Part shown: piece by piece, positions 1 through 8,273 of the stretch
How positions within the stretch are numbered: position 1 is the first letter of the stretch
Layout: the number at the start of each line of letters is the position of its first letter
NCBI GenBank assembly: GCA_963650165.1
Contig: CAVJKX010000008.1
Span: 1 to 64,000, forward strand
DNA length: 64,000 bases
From: F23-B02 sp963650165
Lineage (GTDB): Bacteria > Bacillota > Clostridia > Oscillospirales > Oscillospiraceae
Direction of reading: 5' to 3'
Notes under the pieces: model-generated
The model's database searches: none
The model's input: only the letters and a program-made list of their open reading frames with translations
What the model was told of the DNA's origin: nothing
Translations under genes and position numbers: made by a program

Positions 1-134
1 CACTAATGTTACGCGGCAGTGATCTTATTTTGTCGGCAGTATCGAACCGGGCACCTGCAATCTCCGTATAGGCAAGAGTGTTAATTCGCCTCTGAAAAGA
101 ACCGGGTACCTGTAATAAACGTACAGGTACAGCC
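1..134 (-). repeat. Interspersed foldback repeat, partial copy A
   Basis: This stretch holds one right end of the window's interspersed repeat (…CGCCTCTGAAAA at about 86-98) followed by a second, truncated right end (GAACCGGGTACC…GGTACAGCC, 99-134). The same words recur near 4.0, 51.7-52.3, 55.0-55.5, 59.6-59.9 and 62.6-63.3 kb in both orientations. The repeat runs to the very end of the neighbouring thioesterase gene, and TTA 135-137 of the repeat word GCCTTAAT is that gene's stop codon. The copy is cut by the window edge. Confidence 0.8.
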
Positions 135-533
135 TTATTTCGAGCCTAAAATATAGAGCTCGAAAACTCCCTTTGCGGTGAGCGTACCGTTGTCGTCATA
201 GACGCTGGTCTCGACGACGTTGACCGTGCGGCCGGGCTTTATGATCCTGCCCTCGCAGCGCAGCTTTTTGCCCTTGCCCGGATGCATGAAATAAAGATTG
301 CCGCTGAGCGTGACGGAGGTGCCGATATTCTGGTTGATAACGACCCCTGCGGCAACGTCGCACAGGGAGTACACGAAGCCGCCGTGCGCCATGCCGAGCG
401 GGTTGAGCGACTCCGGGCGCAGCTCGGCCTCAACGACCACATAGTCGGGCCCCAGATCGGTCGTGTATATATGATTATGCTTGTTATACTCGCAGCATGT
501 GTTTACATCGTTTAAAATTTTTTCTTTGTCCAT
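135..533 (-). CDS. PaaI-type hotdog-fold thioesterase
   Basis: The 132-residue product is a single hotdog domain of the PaaI/YdiI type, cytosolic acyl-CoA thioesterases that hydrolyse CoA thioesters. The family signature is visible: Asn44 followed by GMAHGG (48-52) with the conserved His50-Gly-Gly, then SLCD with an acidic residue at 59 on the central helix. Length is normal for the family. The substrate cannot be read from the sequence. The gene is monocistronic on the minus strand. Its last codon is followed by a TAA contributed by an interspersed repeat, so the native C-terminus may have been altered slightly by that insertion. Confidence 0.85.
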   Translation of the reverse strand: MDKEKILNDVNTCCEYNKHNHIYTTDLGPDYVVVEAELRPESLNPLGMAHGGFVYSLCDVAAGVVINQNIGTSVTLSGNLYFMHPGKGKKLRCEGRIIKPGRTVNVVETSVYDDNGTLTAKGVFELYILGSK

Positions 534-573
534 TGCTTTGCCTCCATAAAAACACGGAGGTTATTATATATTA

Positions 574-2847
<2,274 letters not shown>

Positions 2848-2953
2848 GGTCTCTTCCCCCCGTACACATATTAATACATCGGCCGCGCCGATACTGTCGT
2901 ATACCGGATTATTGCCAAATTGCAAAAATTATATTATAAACGCAATTTTACAT

Positions 2954-2981
2954 TTGCATTTTTTCGATTATGTGTTACAAT
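2954..2981 (+). promoter_or_regulatory. Promoter of the ferredoxin gene
   Basis: A sigma-70 type promoter: -35 TTGCAT (2954-2959), 16-bp spacer, -10 TACAAT (2976-2981). It predicts a 5' leader of about 55 nt before the ferredoxin ATG. Confidence 0.6.
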
Positions 2982-3045
2982 GCACTTGCAAGACATAGGT
3001 AAAGACCTGAATCCTATTGAGCAAACTACATATGGAGGTTACATC

Positions 3046-3213
3046 ATGGCTTTTGTAATTACCGACGAGTGCCTGTCCTGCGGCGCATGCGCAGCACAGT
3101 GCCCTGCCGAAGCTATCTCTATGGGCGAGCTTCACTATGAGATCGATCCCGACAAGTGCCTTGAGTGCGGTGCGTGCGCAGCACAGTGCCCCGCAGAGGC
3201 AATCGAGGGCTGA
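3046..3213 (+). CDS. 2[4Fe-4S] bacterial (clostridial) ferredoxin
   Basis: The 55-residue protein is a classical low-potential clostridial ferredoxin, a soluble electron carrier for reactions such as pyruvate:ferredoxin oxidoreductase and hydrogenase. Two motifs of the form CxxCxxCxxxCP are seen (CLSCGACAAQCP and CLECGACAAQCP), each followed by AEAI, giving eight cluster-ligating cysteines. The start is the ATG at 3046, preceded by GGAGG at 3034-3038. The open frame extends further upstream but has no ribosome-binding site there. It has its own promoter and terminator, consistent with high monocistronic expression. It could also feed the ferredoxin:thioredoxin reductase homologue near 44 kb, which is an inference. 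Confidence 0.95.
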   Translation: MAFVITDECLSCGACAAQCPAEAISMGELHYEIDPDKCLECGACAAQCPAEAIEG

Positions 3214-3230
3214 GTTTCCCACGAGACCGA

Positions 3231-3265
3231 AAAACGCGGTATGGTTTTTTCCATACCGCGTTTTT
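3231..3265. terminator. Bidirectional intrinsic terminator
   Basis: A strong hairpin, AACGCGGTATGG / CCATACCGCGTT with a T6 loop, carries a T-run on the plus side and A4 before the stem. It ends the ferredoxin transcript and also serves the convergent gene at 3285-3917. Confidence 0.85.
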
Positions 3266-3284
3266 ACATTGTCTGCACCGGAGC

Positions 3285-3917
3285 TCAGAGCTCTTCGATG
3301 ACGAGGGTGTCCATGATGGCGAGCATCTCGGGGTTCGAGCGGAGCTTTACGCGCTCGTCCTCGTTGTCGTCACCCATGAGCACGACCGTTGCCAGCACAT
3401 AGTCGGCGCTCGAGCCTGCCGCGGGGAAGGCCATGCAGTAGCTGCCGCCGTTGGTGAAGCATATGCCGCTTGCGTTTTTGAAGCTGACTCTGCCGAAGTT
3501 CTTGTAGTTTGCCTCGACCGATTTCTCGAGTGCGGCAAAGTCCTCGCCGTGGTAGTAGGCCGCGTACTCGATCTGGATGGCAAAATCGTCGGCGCTCACG
3601 ATGGCAACATGCGAGTCGCCGGAGTCTGCAATGTAGCCCTCGGAGACGATCGCAAAGTCGTGCTTGCCTTCGTCGTAGGTGACGGTGACGCCGATCTCCT
3701 TTGCATCCTTATAGCCGCTTGCGAAGCTGTAAACGCCGGACTTGGGGTTTTTAATGGAAAACTCCGCGGTTTTCTTGCCGCCGGACTTGGCTGCGGGCTT
3801 TGCCGCGGATTTTTCCGCCGCGGGCTTTTTGGCTGCACCGGCCTTGCCCTTGAGCGCAAACGCGGCGCCTGCCGCCGCCGCTGCCGCGACGGGTGCTATG
3901 ACGAGCCATTTTTTCAT
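3285..3917 (-). CDS. Secreted or membrane-anchored hypothetical protein
   Basis: I do not recognise this family. The 210-residue product starts with MKK and one hydrophobic Ala-rich segment (4-21), either a signal peptide or an N-terminal anchor. A Lys/Ala/Pro-rich low-complexity linker follows (about 23-50), then a compact mixed alpha/beta region of some 155 residues with no Cys cluster or catalytic motif that I can identify. The linker suggests a globular domain held off the membrane on a flexible tether. GGGAGGT lies just upstream of ATG 3917. The gene stands alone, converging on the ferredoxin gene and sharing its terminator. Confidence 0.7.
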   Translation of the reverse strand: MKKWLVIAPVAAAAAAGAAFALKGKAGAAKKPAAEKSAAKPAAKSGGKKTAEFSIKNPKSGVYSFASGYKDAKEIGVTVTYDEGKHDFAIVSEGYIADSGDSHVAIVSADDFAIQIEYAAYYHGEDFAALEKSVEANYKNFGRVSFKNASGICFTNGGSYCMAFPAAGSSADYVLATVVLMGDDNEDERVKLRSNPEMLAIMDTLVIEEL

Positions 3918-4013
3918 TGTTATGACCTCCCTTTTATCGAATGATATTATTTTAACCCAAAACCCGCCGTGCCGTCAAGCGCATTGACGCAAAGCACAAC
4001 ATTTGCTACAATA

Positions 4014-4169
4014 TTTCAGAGGCGCATTGAGGCTGTGCCTATACGGTGACTGCGGGCGCCCGGTATCGTTACCGCCGCCGAAGCAAGAGCACTGCCGCAC
4101 AGCGCGAGTGCAGGCGGCCGGGCGTCTGTAATAAATGTATGGGAGAGGCGTTGATTCGCCGCTGAAAAA
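4014..4169. repeat. Complete foldback interspersed repeat, copy B
   Basis: This is the cleanest single copy of the repeat. It begins TTTCAGAGGCGCATTGAGGC and ends GATTCGCCGCTGAAAAA. The reverse complement of the right end matches the left end with scattered mismatches over about 50 bp, including the inner words CCTATAC and CGCCCGG. It therefore folds into one long imperfect hairpin of about 155 nt, like a MITE, with no coding capacity. Its right edge lies directly against the ATG of the methyltransferase gene at 4170. Confidence 0.8.
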
Positions 4170-4889
4170 ATGGAGCTATGGGAAAACGGGCCGCAGTTTG
4201 AGCAGTCGGAGCATTTCCGGCTGGGCACGGACTCCGTGCTGCTTGCGGACTTTGTAAATATCGGTGTACGGCGCTGCGGCATAGACCTCGGCTGCGGCTC
4301 GGGCATACTGCCGCTGCTGCTGCTGAGCAGGAGCACGGCGCTGCACATGACCGGGCTGGAGATAAACCCCGAGGCGGCGCAGATCGCACGCGGGAACATG
4401 GCGGCCAACGCGCTGGACGGGCGCAGCCGCATCATGACCGGCGATATCCGCCGCTGCCGCGAGCTGTTCGGGACCGGGCAGTTTGACCTCGTCGTTTCGA
4501 ACCCGCCGTACTTTGCATCGGGAAGCGGCAAGCAGAGCCCTGATGCCGTCAAGGCCGCCGCGCGCGGCGAAACGCTGTGCACGCTGGAGGATATCTGCCG
4601 CGCGGCCTCGTATCTGTGCCGCACGGGCGGCGCGTTCTGCCTCGTGCACAGGGCCGAGCGTCTGGCGGACGTTTTTTGCCTGCTGCGCGAAACGGGCTTT
4701 GAGGCAAAGCGCCTGCGCACGGTGTCGCACTCGGCACGGAAGGAGCCGTCGCTCGTGCTCATCGAGGCACGGCGGGGCGCGGCTGCGGGCCTGAAAATAA
4801 TGCCGCCGCTGTTTATCTGCGGCGACGACGGGCGCGAGAGCGCCGAGATAAAACGCATCTATCACAGGGAGGACGGGCATGAGCGGTAA
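4170..4889 (+). CDS. TrmN6/YabB-type tRNA (adenine-N6) methyltransferase
   Basis: A class I SAM-dependent methyltransferase of 239 residues, of the YabB/TrmN6 group that modifies tRNA at A37. Motif I is IDLGCGSGILPLLL (about 38-51), the acidic loop GLEINPEAA follows, and the catalytic NPPY motif of N6-adenine methyltransferases is present (SNPPYFASG). The N-terminus EQSEHFRLGTDSVLLADF matches the family start. The ATG at 4170 lies against an interspersed repeat, with only a weak GGGAGAGG some 20 nt upstream. The repeat may therefore have displaced the original leader. It overlaps the downstream rsmI gene by 11 nt. A related N6-methyltransferase activity on another RNA cannot be excluded. Confidence 0.85.
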   Translation: MELWENGPQFEQSEHFRLGTDSVLLADFVNIGVRRCGIDLGCGSGILPLLLLSRSTALHMTGLEINPEAAQIARGNMAANALDGRSRIMTGDIRRCRELFGTGQFDLVVSNPPYFASGSGKQSPDAVKAAARGETLCTLEDICRAASYLCRTGGAFCLVHRAERLADVFCLLRETGFEAKRLRTVSHSARKEPSLVLIEARRGAAAGLKIMPPLFICGDDGRESAEIKRIYHREDGHER

Positions 4890-5709
4890 ATTATATCTGG
4901 TGGGAACGCCGATCGGCAACCTCGGCGACCTTTCGCCGCGCGGAGCGCAGGCTCTGCGCGACGCCGACTTCATCGCGGCCGAGGATACGCGCGTGACGAT
5001 GAAGCTGTTAAATCACTTTGACATACGCAGGCCGCTCGTGAGCTATTTTGAGCACAACAAATACGCCTCCGGCGCAAAGATCCTCGAGCGCATCCTCGCA
5101 GGCGAAAGCTGTGCGCTCGTGACCGACGCCGGCATGCCCGCGATATCCGATCCCGGCGAGGAGCTCGTGCGCATGTGCGCGGAAAGCGGCGTCGAGGTGC
5201 TGGTCGTGCCGGGCCCCGCCGCGCTCGTGTCGGCAATTGCGCTGTCGGCGCTGCCATCGGGCAGATTCTGCTTCGAGGGCTTCCTGTCCACATCCAACAA
5301 AAGCCGCCGCGAGCACCTTGAAAGCCTGCGCGGCGAAAAGCGCACCATGATATTTTACGAAGCGCCGCACAAGCTCATGCGCACGCTTGAGGACATGAAG
5401 AACACCTTCGGCGCCGACCGGCGCATCGCGCTGTGCAGGGAGCTTACGAAGATCCATGAGCAGACGATACGCACGACGCTCGGCGAGGCGATCGAATATT
5501 TCACCGCGACGCCGCCCAAGGGCGAGTTCGTGCTCGTGATAGACGGTGCTCCGGAGCAGGAGCTCGAGCTCACGCTCGACGACGCGCTCAGGCTCGTTGA
5601 GCGCTACCGCGCCGAGGGTCTGCCGCGCAAGGCAGCCTGCAAGAAGGCCGCCGCCGAGACCGGCCGCTCCTCCAAGGAGCTCTACGACAGCTCATTGCTT
5701 GAGCCCTGA
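4879..5709 (+). CDS. rsmI: 16S rRNA (cytidine1402-2'-O)-methyltransferase RsmI
   Basis: RsmI methylates the 2'-hydroxyl of C1402 in the decoding centre of 16S rRNA, using SAM. The 276-residue protein has the canonical N-terminus LYLVGTPIGNLGDLSPRG, the AEDTR motif, the TDAGMPAISDPG signature, the GPAALVSAIALSALP loop and the FEGFL motif of the tetrapyrrole-methylase fold. Length and motif order are standard. It overlaps the upstream tRNA methyltransferase gene by 11 nt, a common arrangement in Firmicutes, so the two RNA-modifying enzymes are translationally coupled. A terminator follows. Confidence 0.96.
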   Translation: MSGKLYLVGTPIGNLGDLSPRGAQALRDADFIAAEDTRVTMKLLNHFDIRRPLVSYFEHNKYASGAKILERILAGESCALVTDAGMPAISDPGEELVRMCAESGVEVLVVPGPAALVSAIALSALPSGRFCFEGFLSTSNKSRREHLESLRGEKRTMIFYEAPHKLMRTLEDMKNTFGADRRIALCRELTKIHEQTIRTTLGEAIEYFTATPPKGEFVLVIDGAPEQELELTLDDALRLVERYRAEGLPRKAACKKAAAETGRSSKELYDSSLLEP

Positions 5710-5731
5710 CGCCGCAGGCATAATATTGCAG

Positions 5732-5770
5732 AAAAAACACCCGCATCGTAGTGATGCGGGTGGTCATTTT
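5732..5770. terminator. Intrinsic terminator after rsmI
   Basis: A ten-pair GC-rich stem, CACCCGCATC / GATGCGGGTG, is preceded by A6 and followed by a short T-rich tail. It can end the rsmI transcript and the convergent carbonic anhydrase transcript. Confidence 0.8.
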
Positions 5771-5777
5771 TATGTGC

Positions 5778-6335
5778 TCAGATCAGCTCGACGCGGCCGC
5801 TTTCCAGGCGGTAGAGCGCACCGACGACCCTGAGGCCGTGGCTCTCCTCCTCTCTGCGTATGCCGATGCTGCTTTCGATCACTTCAATGCTGTGCTTTAC
5901 GTTCAGGCAGCAGGCGGCGTAGTCCCCGCGCTCCCCGCCGACGGCAAGGCGTATCTCGTCGGTGATGAACTTGATGTATCCGTCCGGATCGTGGTTTATC
6001 GCCGCATCGACCGCGCCGCAGTGATCGTGCCCGAGCACCATGATGAGCTTGCAGCCCAGATGCCCGGCGGCGTATTCTATGCTGCCGAGCTGGTGATTGT
6101 CTATCACGTTGCCCGCGACCCTTATAACGAAAAGCTCGCCTATACCCGCGGAGAAAACGCTCTCGGGTATAACGCGCGAGTCGGAGCATGCGACGATTAT
6201 CGCATAGGGGCTCTGCCCCTCGCGGCAGGTCCTGAGCCTGCTTGCCGGCGAGATATCGCCGCCGGGCGTTTCCGAGTCAAGATAAATTTTATTGCCCTCC
6301 ATGAGCCTTTCAAGGGCTTCCTGCGCCGTCAACAT
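5778..6335 (-). CDS. Beta-class carbonic anhydrase
   Basis: A zinc enzyme that interconverts CO2 and bicarbonate in the cytoplasm. The 185-residue product carries the beta-class zinc site: CSDSR (Cys ligand plus the Asp-Arg dyad) and GHDHCGAV (His and Cys ligands), spaced about 55 residues apart as expected. It lacks any signal peptide. It sits 13 nt downstream of the small alarmone synthetase gene on the same strand and is probably cotranscribed with it and with the Fur-type regulator. Bicarbonate supply for anaplerotic carboxylases is the likely role. Confidence 0.93.
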   Translation of the reverse strand: MLTAQEALERLMEGNKIYLDSETPGGDISPASRLRTCREGQSPYAIIVACSDSRVIPESVFSAGIGELFVIRVAGNVIDNHQLGSIEYAAGHLGCKLIMVLGHDHCGAVDAAINHDPDGYIKFITDEIRLAVGGERGDYAACCLNVKHSIEVIESSIGIRREEESHGLRVVGALYRLESGRVELI

Positions 6336-6348
6336 AGTCTTCCCCTCC

Positions 6349-7002
6349 TCACGGCTGCGCCTGCTCGGCAGCCTTTATGCGCCGGTACATATCCTGCATC
6401 TGCCGGTCGATCTCGGCGATCTTATCCGCGCAGGCGAACATTTCCTCGTTGATGCCGCAGGGCAGCGTCGTCTTGTCCACCTTGTAGCGGATATCGTGCT
6501 CGAGGCTTGCCCAAAAGTCCATGGCGATGGTGCGCAGCTGGATCTCGGCCGTTATGTGATCGGTGCGGTCGGACAGATAGACCGGCACGCGAATATCCAG
6601 ATGCAGCGAGCGGTAGCCGTTGTAGTTCGGCGTTTCGATGTAGTCCTGGCGCTTCACGATCTCGATATCGGCCTGCCTCTCGAGCATTTCCGCCACGCGG
6701 TACACGTCGTCTATGTAGCTGCACACGACGCGCACGCCGGCTATGTCGTTGATACCCCTGCGTGCGGCGCTTATCGTGAGCGGCAGTCCTTTTTTCATGA
6801 GCTTTGCCGCGATGCTCTCGGGGCTTTTTACGCGCCCTTCGATATGGTGTATGGGGTTGCGCGCGTAAAGCGTCTCAAACTCGTGGTTGAGTATCTCAAA
6901 CTTGAGCGACAGCTGTTTTACCGCCGCATTGTAGAGATTCTGCATCAGCAGCACCTCGTGCGGATCGTCCATGAGCGGCGCTGCGTTTTTCGCTTCTACC
7001 AT
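6349..7002 (-). CDS. Small alarmone synthetase (RelQ/YjbM type)
   Basis: A stand-alone RelA/SpoT synthetase domain of 217 residues that makes (p)ppGpp from GTP/GDP and ATP. Visible motifs: RGINDIAGVRVVCSYIDDVY, the substrate-binding NYNGYRSLHLDIRVPV, and the EIQLRTIAMDFWASLEHDIRYK helix that is diagnostic for RelQ-like enzymes. There is no hydrolase, TGS or ACT domain. Its start overlaps the stop of the upstream Fur-family gene by 7 nt, so the pair is translationally coupled and alarmone synthesis may be tied to metal or peroxide sensing (inference). Carbonic anhydrase follows 13 nt downstream. Confidence 0.93.
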   Translation of the reverse strand: MVEAKNAAPLMDDPHEVLLMQNLYNAAVKQLSLKFEILNHEFETLYARNPIHHIEGRVKSPESIAAKLMKKGLPLTISAARRGINDIAGVRVVCSYIDDVYRVAEMLERQADIEIVKRQDYIETPNYNGYRSLHLDIRVPVYLSDRTDHITAEIQLRTIAMDFWASLEHDIRYKVDKTTLPCGINEEMFACADKIAEIDRQMQDMYRRIKAAEQAQP

Positions 7003-7427
7003 CTGCTGTTTCCCCCTGTTTCATTATTTTCGCGCTTCCGGCTCTGCTCCGCCGTGCATTCGGGGCAGAGCCCCTCGAAAAGCAGCCTGTGGCGGATGAT
7101 ACTGCAGCCGGACAGCTCGGCCGTTTCCCCGTCGAGAAAAGGCTTGTACGGCGTCGGCACGTCAATAACGCTGCCGCATTTTACGCAGAGCATATGATAG
7201 TGCGGCTCCGTGCGCAGGTCGTATCGGTCGGCGCCGGGGACGCGCACATGATTTATGGCCCCGTCCTCCGACAGGCAGCTGAGGTTGCGGTACACCGTGC
7301 CGTGGCTGATCCTCGGGTCTGATGCGCGGACATCCTCATATATCTGCTCCGCCGTGGGGTGATCGCGCCGGGACTGCACCGCCCGCAGGATCAGACGGCG
7401 CTGCCTTGTATCTCTTCTGACAGTCAT
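6996..7427 (-). CDS. Fur-family metalloregulator (PerR-like)
   Basis: A 143-residue transcriptional repressor of the Fur superfamily. The N-terminal winged helix contains HPTAEQIYEDVR and ISHGTVYRNLSCLSEDG, the family recognition-helix words. The dimerisation domain has HYHMLCVKCGSVIDV and LCPEC, i.e. the two CxxC pairs that hold the structural zinc in PerR and Fur. The family splits into PerR, Fur and Zur by metal-site residues that cannot be assigned with certainty here. Placement immediately beside the rubrerythrin gene, whose promoter has palindromic operators, favours a PerR-like role. It overlaps the small alarmone synthetase gene. Confidence 0.88.
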   Translation of the reverse strand: MTVRRDTRQRRLILRAVQSRRDHPTAEQIYEDVRASDPRISHGTVYRNLSCLSEDGAINHVRVPGADRYDLRTEPHYHMLCVKCGSVIDVPTPYKPFLDGETAELSGCSIIRHRLLFEGLCPECTAEQSRKRENNETGGNSRW

Positions 7428-7503
7428 CAGTTTTCTCTCCGTTTTTACCGATGCCCGCCCCGTCTGTATGATACGGGGCGGGCGTTTTTACATTGCCTGT
7501 ATT

Positions 7504-8049
7504 TCAGTAGTTGTCCGCGTGGACCTCGAAGTAGCTCTGCGGATGCTTGCAGGCCGGGCACAGCTCCGGTGCGCTCGTTCCGACGACGATGTGGCCGCAG
7601 TTGCGGCACTCCCAGACCTTGACCTCGCTCTTTTCAAAGACCTGCGCCGTCTCGACATTGCGCAGCAGCGCGCGGTAGCGCTCCTCGTGATGCTTCTCGA
7701 CCGCCGCTATGAGGCGGAAGCGCTCGGCAAGCTCCGGGAAGCCCTCCTCGTCGGCGGTTTTTGCAAAGCCCTCGTACATGTCCGTCCACTCGTAGTTCTC
7801 GCCCTCGGCCGCCGCGGCGAGGTTCTGCGCCGTGTCGCCTATGCCGCTGAGCTCCTTGAACCAGAGCTTTGCGTGCTCCTTCTCGTTTTCCGCCGTTTTC
7901 AGGAACAGCGCGGCTATCTGCTCGAAGCCCTGCTTCTTGGCAACGGAAGCAAAGTAGGTGTATTTGTTTCTCGCCTGCGACTCGCCCGCGAAAGCCTCCC
8001 AGAGGTTTTTCTCGGTCTGTGTGCCTGCGTATTTGTTTTCGGTATTCAT
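7504..8049 (-). CDS. Rubrerythrin
   Basis: A non-haem di-iron peroxidase that reduces hydrogen peroxide in anaerobes. I start at ATG 8049 (MNTENKYAGTQTEKNL), with AGGGAG just upstream; the longer in-frame ATG lies within the promoter. The 181-residue product has the ferritin-like four-helix domain with the di-iron ligand words FAGESQARNKY, ENEKEHAK and VEKHHEERY, then a C-terminal rubredoxin domain with CRNCG and CPACK. Electrons would come from rubredoxin or ferredoxin. A consensus promoter with overlapping palindromes lies upstream, and a Fur/PerR gene lies immediately downstream, so peroxide-dependent derepression is likely. Confidence 0.96.
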   Translation of the reverse strand: MNTENKYAGTQTEKNLWEAFAGESQARNKYTYFASVAKKQGFEQIAALFLKTAENEKEHAKLWFKELSGIGDTAQNLAAAAEGENYEWTDMYEGFAKTADEEGFPELAERFRLIAAVEKHHEERYRALLRNVETAQVFEKSEVKVWECRNCGHIVVGTSAPELCPACKHPQSYFEVHADNY

Positions 8050-8075
8050 AATATAAAACTCCCTTCTTAAATCAC

Positions 8076-8127
8076 TATCAGGATTAAATCCTGATAAGAT
8101 TTTATCAGAAAATCCCCGTCCTGTCAA
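8076..8127 (-). promoter_or_regulatory. Rubrerythrin promoter with overlapping palindromic operators
   Basis: On the minus strand: -35 TTGACA (8127-8122), 17-bp spacer, -10 TAAAAT (8104-8099). A perfect palindrome, ATCAGGATTAAATCCTGAT (8077-8095), covers the start region. A second inverted repeat, CTGATAAGATTTTATCAG (8091-8108), overlaps the -10 and shares one half-site with the first. The second is close to the Fur-box half-site TGATAA. This layout fits a repressor blocking RNA polymerase, with the neighbouring Fur-family protein the obvious candidate. Confidence 0.75.
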
Positions 8128-8139
8128 GCCTTTGCCGAC

Positions 8140-8162
8140 ATATCAGGAGAAGCTCCTGATAT
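8140..8162. promoter_or_regulatory. Additional TATCAGGA palindrome
   Basis: ATATCAGGAG and its exact inverse CTCCTGATAT are separated by 3 nt. The half-site TATCAGGA is the same as in the rubrerythrin operator 45-65 bp away. The two sites together suggest cooperative binding or a shared regulator, but a small hairpin terminator is possible too. Confidence 0.45.
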
Positions 8163-8240
8163 GCCGAGAAGGCTCCGCATTTTCATGCGGAAGCTACTGA
8201 TATGCTGAGAAGGCTCCGCATTTTCATGCGGAGCCTCCTG
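8157..8240. repeat. Two tandem 41-bp hairpin repeats
   Basis: Two near-identical units, TGATATGCCGAGAAGGCTCC… (8157-8197) and TGATATGCTGAGAAGGCTCC… (8198-8240). Each contains a stem such as GGCTCCGCAT / ATGCGGAGCC with a four-base loop. The second unit forms a perfect stem and could terminate the minus-strand operon ending at 8274, though the T-tail is poor. Confidence 0.7.
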
Positions 8241-8273
8241 CTATATAGGAAGGAAGGGGGGATTGGCAGCGTG

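Noticed and set aside
8157..8240. CRISPR-like direct repeats
   Set aside because: Only two adjacent copies without spacers and no cas genes.
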